Below are positions 59,614-64,000 of a stretch of 64,000 nt of DNA, piece after piece. The position numbers and the translations under genes were made by a program. The notes beneath the pieces were generated by a model. That model was not told the DNA's origin, searched no databases, and worked only from the letters and a program-made list of their open reading frames with translations. The stretch is from Actinosynnema pretiosum. Lineage in GTDB: Bacteria; Actinomycetota; Actinomycetes; Mycobacteriales; Pseudonocardiaceae. Each line of letters starts with the position of its first letter. Positions within the stretch are counted from its first letter, which is position 1. The DNA lies in assembly GCF_024171695.1 (NCBI RefSeq), contig NZ_JAMTCF010000001.1, positions 673,061-737,060 of the forward strand, read 5' to 3'.

Positions 59614-59943
59614 TCACCCGGTTTCCCCGAGAACGGCGGAGATATCACTCGAACGGGCAAGCTCGGACTCGGTCCGGTCGAGCCACAGCACGTGCGTGGT
59701 GATGTCGTCGTCGAGGGCGAAGCACCCGTACAGGTCCCGCACGCCCTCGGCGCTCTCGGCACGGGTGCGGTGGTTGTCCTCCACGCCGACCGCGTCGGCG
59801 TGGTCGGCGAACTGGAGGCCGTAGGCGGCGATCTCGCCGTCCTCGCCGTCGCCGTACTCGTAGGCGATCGCGAACAGGCGCGGGGCGAGCGCGCGGGCTT
59901 CGCGGGCCAGCACGTCGAGGTAGTCGCTGCGGGTGTCGGTCAC
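59614..59943 (-). CDS. Hypothetical small acidic protein
   Basis: 109 aa from GTG 59943, with AAAGG about 9 bases upstream. Acidic, with a helix DYLDVLAREARALAPRLFAIAYEYGDG followed by short strands (YGLQFADHADAV, ITTHVLWLDRTE). No signal peptide, Cys motif or known domain. It is divergent from the XRE-DUF5753 gene. Confidence 0.6.
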   Translation of the reverse strand: MTDTRSDYLDVLAREARALAPRLFAIAYEYGDGEDGEIAAYGLQFADHADAVGVEDNHRTRAESAEGVRDLYGCFALDDDITTHVLWLDRTESELARSSDISAVLGETG

Positions 59944-60092
59944 GGGAACGCCTTTCGGTCAGGTCGGGGGGACTGACTATTCCGGCAACACCACCCGAAG
60001 CAGTTGATCACGTCGAGCACCCTCAAGCCGGTTCGCACACCGTCCGAAGAGGAACGTGTCGCCTTGAAGATCCCCACGCACCCTGGGAACCT

Positions 60093-60142
60093 CTTGCGAC
60101 AGAATATGAGGACTTGCGCAAGATCAGAAGTTCCAACGCAAG
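60093..60142. promoter_or_regulatory. TTGCG-repeat operator of the XRE gene
   Basis: CTTGCG at 60093, the palindrome CTTGCGCAAG at 60113-60122, and CGCAAG at 60137, about 20 bases apart in an A+T-richer stretch. They lie 50-100 bases before the XRE start. Probable autoregulatory sites. Confidence 0.55.
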
Positions 60143-60193
60143 TTTTGGCCACCCCGATCGGGTGAATCTGCGGAATGGGGAGCGGGAGCGTCG

Positions 60194-61024
60194 GTGAGCA
60201 CGCCAGCGAAGAAGGCACAGGGCCTCGGTGCCCAACTCAGGGTGATCCGCAAGCGCAGCGGCCTCTCCATGAAGGAGGTCGCCGACCGGATGGGCTGGAG
60301 CGAGGCCAAGGTCTCGCGGATGGAGACGGGCAAGCGGCCGGTCGACTCGGAGGAGGTCAGCGGCATCCTGGCGATCTTCAAGATCGTCGGGGTCGAGCGC
60401 GAGCGCCTGATGGCGATGGCCAGGACGCCGGAGGAGCCTGCCTGGATCGAGACCATCCGGGCTGGCCTGCCGAACGAGTCGGTGACGCTGGCGACCTACG
60501 AGAACGAGGCGGTGTCGATCACCAACTGGTCTCCGCTGCTGATCCCCGGCCTGTTGCAGACGATGGAGACCGCGTCGGCGTTCATGCAGCTCGACGGCAT
60601 CCCGGACCACGACATCGGCGCGCGGCTGATGGGGCGCTCGCACCGCCAGCGGATGCTGGAGCGGGTCCGCTACACCGCGATCATCGACGAGACCGTGCTG
60701 CACCGGCGGCTCGGCGATGAGCACACGCACCGCGCGCAGCTGCGCCACCTGGTCGACGTGGCCGAGCGGGAACGCGTCGCGATCCGGCTGATTCCCGTCA
60801 ACTCCGCCAGCCACTCAGCCTTGATCAGCCCTTTCATGCTCCTCGAATTCGATCACCAACCGCCGATCGTGCACGTGGAACTCTCCAGGTCGGGCGCGTT
60901 CTTCGTGGATCCGGCGGAAACCGACGTCTACGTTCGACAGCGCGCCCAGCTTCTGTCAGTTTCGATGGACGAGGCAAACTCTGTACGACTGATCCAGAAG
61001 CTGATCGAGGAGAAGGGTCCCTAG
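60194..61024 (+). CDS. XRE-DUF5753 regulator
   Basis: 276 aa from GTG 60194, with GGGAG upstream. HTH_31 at residues 8-65 (QLRVIRKRSGLSMKEVADRMGWSEAKVSRMETGKR). DUF5753 at 90-270, with NWSPLLIPGLLQTMETASAFMQ, the family landmark. Such proteins (WhiJ-like) bind DNA and are modulated by the small DUF397 protein encoded next. The downstream gene starts 3 bases after this stop. They control morphological or antibiotic genes in actinomycetes. Confidence 0.93.
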   Translation: MSTPAKKAQGLGAQLRVIRKRSGLSMKEVADRMGWSEAKVSRMETGKRPVDSEEVSGILAIFKIVGVERERLMAMARTPEEPAWIETIRAGLPNESVTLATYENEAVSITNWSPLLIPGLLQTMETASAFMQLDGIPDHDIGARLMGRSHRQRMLERVRYTAIIDETVLHRRLGDEHTHRAQLRHLVDVAERERVAIRLIPVNSASHSALISPFMLLEFDHQPPIVHVELSRSGAFFVDPAETDVYVRQRAQLLSVSMDEANSVRLIQKLIEEKGP

Positions 61025-61026
61025 GC

Positions 61027-61212
61027 ATGGCTCAACCGACGTCGCCGCAGTGGCGCAAGAGCAGCAGGAGCGGCTCTCAGTCCGACTGCGTCGAGGTGGC
61101 AGGCAGTTTGGACCGGCTGCGGGACAGCAAGGCGCCCACCGCCGGGGTCGTTCGGACCTCTCCCGCCGCGCTCGGCCGGTTCCTGGACGCGATCCGCCGG
61201 GACCGGTTCTAG
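61027..61212 (+). CDS. DUF397 protein, partner of the XRE regulator
   Basis: 61 aa from ATG 61027. The family pattern is complete: WRKSSRSGSQSDCVEVAG, RDSKAPTAGVVRTSP and LGRFLDAIRRD. DUF397 proteins act as small antagonists of the cognate XRE-DUF5753 protein, in an arrangement resembling toxin-antitoxin pairs. It is cotranscribed with the upstream gene. Confidence 0.93.
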   Translation: MAQPTSPQWRKSSRSGSQSDCVEVAGSLDRLRDSKAPTAGVVRTSPAALGRFLDAIRRDRF

Positions 61213-61300
61213 CGTCGGCGTCGAACGGGCCGGGGCCGCGCTGGGTTCCGGCCCGTTCGGGGTTCGCCGGGCGCTCGGCGCGCTGGAAGCTCTCGGTGCG

Positions 61301-62653
61301 CTAGAAGGCCTTGCCGGGGTTGAGCAGGCCCGACGGGTCCAGTGCCGCTTTGACGGCTCGGTGCATGGCCAGCACCTCGGGGGACAGCTCGGCCGCCAGG
61401 CCCGGTCGTTTGAGCAGGCCGACGCCGTGCTCGCCGGTGACCGTGCCGCCGAGTTCCAGCGCTGCCGCGACGATGTCGTCGAAGGCGGCTTGCGCTCGGG
61501 CCCGCGCGTCCTCGTCGCCCGGTGGGGTGACGAGGAGGGGGTGCAGGTTGCCGTCGCCCGCGTGGGCGATGTTCGCGATGGTGACGCGGTGGCGCTCGGC
61601 CGTGCGCTCGATGCGCCCCAGCATCTCCGGGACCTTGGACTTGGGCACGCAGACGTCCTCGGTGAGGACCGGGCCCAGGCGTTCCAGGGCCGGGTAGGCC
61701 AGGCGTCTGGCGGAGAACAGGGCCTCGGACTCGGCCTGGTCGGTGGAGCGGGCGGCCCAGGTGGCGCCTGCCGCCTCGAAGCAGGCCAGCATCCGCTCGG
61801 CCGCCGCGTCCGCCGCCTCGCCGGGGTCGTCGAAGCGGGCCAGCAGGACGGCGTCCGCGTCGGCGGAGACGCCGGTGCGCTTCCACTCGTCCACGGCGCG
61901 CAGGCAGTGGCGGTCGACCAGTTCCAGCGCGGCCGGGGTCAGGCCTGCTTCGGCGGTCGCGCGGACGGCTTCACCGGCCGTGACGACGGACGGGAAGTAA
62001 CCCGCCACGGTGACCGCCGGAGGTGGAAGGGGGCGCAGGCGGACGGTCACCTCGGTGACCACGCCCAGGGTGCCCTCGGAGCCGACGACCAGGCTGGTCA
62101 GGTCGTAGCCCGCGACGCCCTTGGCGGTGCGCCTGCCCAGGCGGACCAGGTCGCCCGTCCCGGTGACGATCTGGAGGCCCAGGACGTAGTCGCGGGTGAC
62201 GCCGTACTTGACGCAGCACAGGCCGCCCGCGTTGGTGGCGACGTTCCCCCCGATCGTGGACCACGGGGAGCTGGCCGGGTCCGGCGGGTACCACAGGCCG
62301 TGCTCGGCGGCGGCCTTGCGGAGGTCGTCGTTGATCACGCCGGGTTGGACGACGGCGAGGCGTTCGAGCGGGTCGATCTCCAGGACGCGGTTCATCCGGT
62401 CGAGGGCGATGACGACGCAGCCGTCGACGGCGTTGGCCCCGCCGGACAGGCCCGTCCCCGCGCCGCGCGGCACGATCGGCGCGCCGTGCTCAAGGCAGGC
62501 GCGGACGACGTCGCGGACCTGCTCGGGGGTGCGCGGGCGGACGGCGGCCAGCGGGGTCCCGACCGGGGCCCACTCGGCGTCGTCGTGGCTCAGGCTGGCG
62601 AGGACGTCGGGGTCGGTGAGGGCGAGGTCGCCCAGGGCGTGCAGCAGGGTCAC
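61301..62653 (-). CDS. FAD-linked oxidase, GlcD/D-lactate dehydrogenase family
   Basis: 450 aa from GTG 62653, overlapping the hydrolase stop (GTGA). The FAD_binding_4 domain has VPRGAGTGLSGGANAVDG, IGGNVATNAGGLCCVKYG and VVGSEGTLGVVTEVTVRL. The C-terminal FAD-oxidase_C domain has HAGDGNLHPLLV and GTVTGEHGVGLLK. It oxidises a D-2-hydroxy acid (glycolate, D-lactate or 2-hydroxyglutarate); which one is unknown. No Fe-S GlcF-type subunit is nearby. Confidence 0.92.
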   Translation of the reverse strand: MTLLHALGDLALTDPDVLASLSHDDAEWAPVGTPLAAVRPRTPEQVRDVVRACLEHGAPIVPRGAGTGLSGGANAVDGCVVIALDRMNRVLEIDPLERLAVVQPGVINDDLRKAAAEHGLWYPPDPASSPWSTIGGNVATNAGGLCCVKYGVTRDYVLGLQIVTGTGDLVRLGRRTAKGVAGYDLTSLVVGSEGTLGVVTEVTVRLRPLPPPAVTVAGYFPSVVTAGEAVRATAEAGLTPAALELVDRHCLRAVDEWKRTGVSADADAVLLARFDDPGEAADAAAERMLACFEAAGATWAARSTDQAESEALFSARRLAYPALERLGPVLTEDVCVPKSKVPEMLGRIERTAERHRVTIANIAHAGDGNLHPLLVTPPGDEDARARAQAAFDDIVAAALELGGTVTGEHGVGLLKRPGLAAELSPEVLAMHRAVKAALDPSGLLNPGKAF

Positions 62654-63453
62654 AGGTCCCCCAGGAACGCCAGGATCTCGGCGTTCACCCGGTCGGGCTG
62701 GTCGAAGTTGGCGCCGTGGCCGCAGTCGTCGATGACGACGGCCCGGCCGTTGGGGTTGCCGGTGACGGCGGCCTCGGCGTGCTGCCACGGCCAGAGCTGC
62801 GAGTCGCGACCGGCGAGCATGAGGACGGGGACGTCGCAGCGCTGGACGACGTCGCGCCAGTCCTGGTGGGCGTGGTCGTGCAGGAGCGGCCAGGTCTCCT
62901 TGCCGGGGTCGTTCGGGACGGCGCCCATGCCCGCCTTCTTGACCAGGCGGGCGGCGGACTTGAGCGACTTGGCGGCGGAGTAGCCGCGCCCGGTCTTGGG
63001 GACGCCCTTGGCGAAGAAGTCGCCGGAGTTCTGCTCGGTGAGGCCGTAGAAGCCGTAGGGCCAGTCCGCAGAGTTGATCATCTTGGGGGTCTGGTCGACG
63101 CTGACGACGCCCCGCACGCGGTCGGCGCCGAACAGGCTCAGGCAGGCCCAGATCGTGCCCGCGCCCATGGAGCCGCCGACGAGGACGGCGTCGCGGAGGT
63201 CGAGGGCGACGAGGGCGTCGTGGAGGTCCTTGCCGTGGCGGGAGAGGCGGTGGCCGTGCGGCGGTCGGGCGGACTCGCCGTGCCAGCGCCGGTCGAAGCC
63301 GAGGACCCGGTGGCCCATGGCCAGGAGCGCCTCGGTCTGGAAGGCCCAACTGGTGGCGGGCGCGCCGTAACCGGCGACCAGCACCACGGGCGAGCCGGTC
63401 CCCTCGTCGGTGACGTGGAGGTCCACGCCGTCGTTGGTCGTGATCGTGGGCAT
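62650..63453 (-). CDS. Alpha/beta hydrolase
   Basis: 267 aa from ATG 63453 (MPTITTNDGVDLHV); the longer open frame is Pro/His low complexity and not coding. Fold markers are VVLVAGYGAPATSW (oxyanion), nucleophile Ser in VGGSMGAGTIW, Asp in LMLAGRDSQLWPW and His in DDCGHGANFD. It resembles haloperoxidase or esterase types. It is translationally coupled to the FAD oxidase, so it may process a product or lactone of the same pathway. Confidence 0.9.
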   Translation of the reverse strand: MPTITTNDGVDLHVTDEGTGSPVVLVAGYGAPATSWAFQTEALLAMGHRVLGFDRRWHGESARPPHGHRLSRHGKDLHDALVALDLRDAVLVGGSMGAGTIWACLSLFGADRVRGVVSVDQTPKMINSADWPYGFYGLTEQNSGDFFAKGVPKTGRGYSAAKSLKSAARLVKKAGMGAVPNDPGKETWPLLHDHAHQDWRDVVQRCDVPVLMLAGRDSQLWPWQHAEAAVTGNPNGRAVVIDDCGHGANFDQPDRVNAEILAFLGDL

Positions 63454-64000
63454 GGTGCCGATGGAAGCACAGGGGGGCGGGGCGGGCCACGAGGGAAGCG
63501 CCACTTCGGGGAGGGGTGGGGGGTGGGGTGCCTGATCGTGTGGGGCGGCGGGGTGCGGGGGCGGGGTGCGGGGGCGGCGAACGCGGGTAGGTGGCGGGCC
63601 CAAGCGGGTGGTGAGCGCTGGCGGGGTACAGGGACGAGGGCGCACGCAGGCGGGAAGGTGCACGGGCTGAGGCACGGGCGGAGTGCTGAGCGCGAGCGGG
63701 TGGTGGGTAGGGGCGGGCAGTGGGTAGGGCGGGTGCGTGGCGGCAGGCGGGCGGCGGCTGTTGGCCAACAGCGATGGTCGGCAGGCGGTGGGTGGTGGCC
63801 CACAGGCGGCGGCCAGTAGGCAGTGGGCGATGACCAGTGGCCAGCGGTCGGCAACCAGCGGTCGGCGGTCAGCAGTCGGCGGGCGGCGGTCGATGGCCAG
63901 CGACCAGCAGCCAGTGCCCGTCGACCAGCAGTCAGTACGCGGTGGCCAGCGGTCGATGGCCGGTGCGCGGGTCGGGCAGGTTCAGGTAGGCAGGTCCAGC
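63454..64000. repeat. Noncoding tail with degenerate CCAGCGGTCGGC-type repeats
   Basis: No gene is seen. From about 63740 the plus strand repeats words such as GGTGGCCAGCGGTCGATGGCC, ACCAGCGGTCGGC and CAGCAGTCGGCGG at intervals of roughly 10-20 bases. The composition stays G-rich. The hydrolase promoter should lie close to 63460-63520. Confidence 0.6.

Noticed and set aside
63454-63768. N-terminal extension of the alpha/beta hydrolase
   Set aside because: Over 100 Pro/His-rich residues upstream of MPTITT are derived from repeat sequence; the hydrolase fold begins at 63453.

Overview
The window is about 70% G+C, gene-dense and codon-biased like a filamentous actinomycete. The gene content fits the Pseudonocardiales/Actinosynnema type, although the genus is inference. 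Pointers are an XRE-DUF5753/DUF397 pair, an Lsr2-type DNA-binding domain, zf-HC2/STAS/HATPase sigma-control proteins, a cellulose-type AA10 monooxygenase behind a perfect CebR-like box, and many apparently leaderless starts. I see no rRNA, tRNA, CRISPR array, insertion sequence or phage module. It reads as ordinary chromosome with accessory genes.

Layout. 1-5.9 kb: the N-terminal 1951 codons of a giant secreted DUF11-repeat protein, running off the left edge. 6.6-13.2 kb: zf-HC2 membrane protein, small secreted protein, an XRE-membrane-peptidoglycan-binding fusion, cysteine hydrolase, TerC, LPMO and an anti-sigma-type ATPase. 13.3-16.4 kb: STAS and M20 peptidase pair, a three-repeat secreted protein, a DUF4232 lipoprotein. 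16.6-22.1 kb: GntR-MFS operon, then a secreted PA14-GH2-LamG enzyme. 22.1-28.5 kb: repeat-rich spacer, a divergent PAS kinase-STAS / OmpR regulator locus, a membrane protein, and an HxlR-quinone oxidoreductase pair. 28.7-34.2 kb: a complete peptide-type ABC importer. 34-40 kb: MarR/EamA pair, an iron-box-controlled DUF1540 protein, small unknowns, a GDT1 Mn exporter behind a yybP-ykoY riboswitch, and a second EamA.

40.1-49.2 kb: LysR, a low-G+C SUKH-like gene, a P450 homologue without its haem cysteine, oxidoreductase/TetR, siderophore-interacting protein/XRE, and a DUF4041-GIY-YIG / DUF2510-PH pair. 49.4-54.7 kb: an SbcD/YhaO-like phosphoesterase overlapping a 1356-aa SbcC/YhaN-like ATPase that carries an in-frame 15-bp minisatellite and ends in an Lsr2-type DNA-binding domain. 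54.8-63.5 kb: NhaP antiporter, DeoR regulator, GH114, small unknowns, XRE/DUF397 pair, and an alpha/beta hydrolase-FAD oxidase operon. The last 0.5 kb is noncoding repeat.

Themes. Polysaccharide use (AA10, GH2, GH114) is linked to AGCGCT-centred operators. Metal homeostasis shows as a Mn riboswitch plus exporter, TerC, and two iron boxes before a cysteine-rich protein. Short degenerate tandem repeats recur between genes and occasionally inside them. The most unusual locus is the divergent nuclease cluster at 47.3-54.7 kb.
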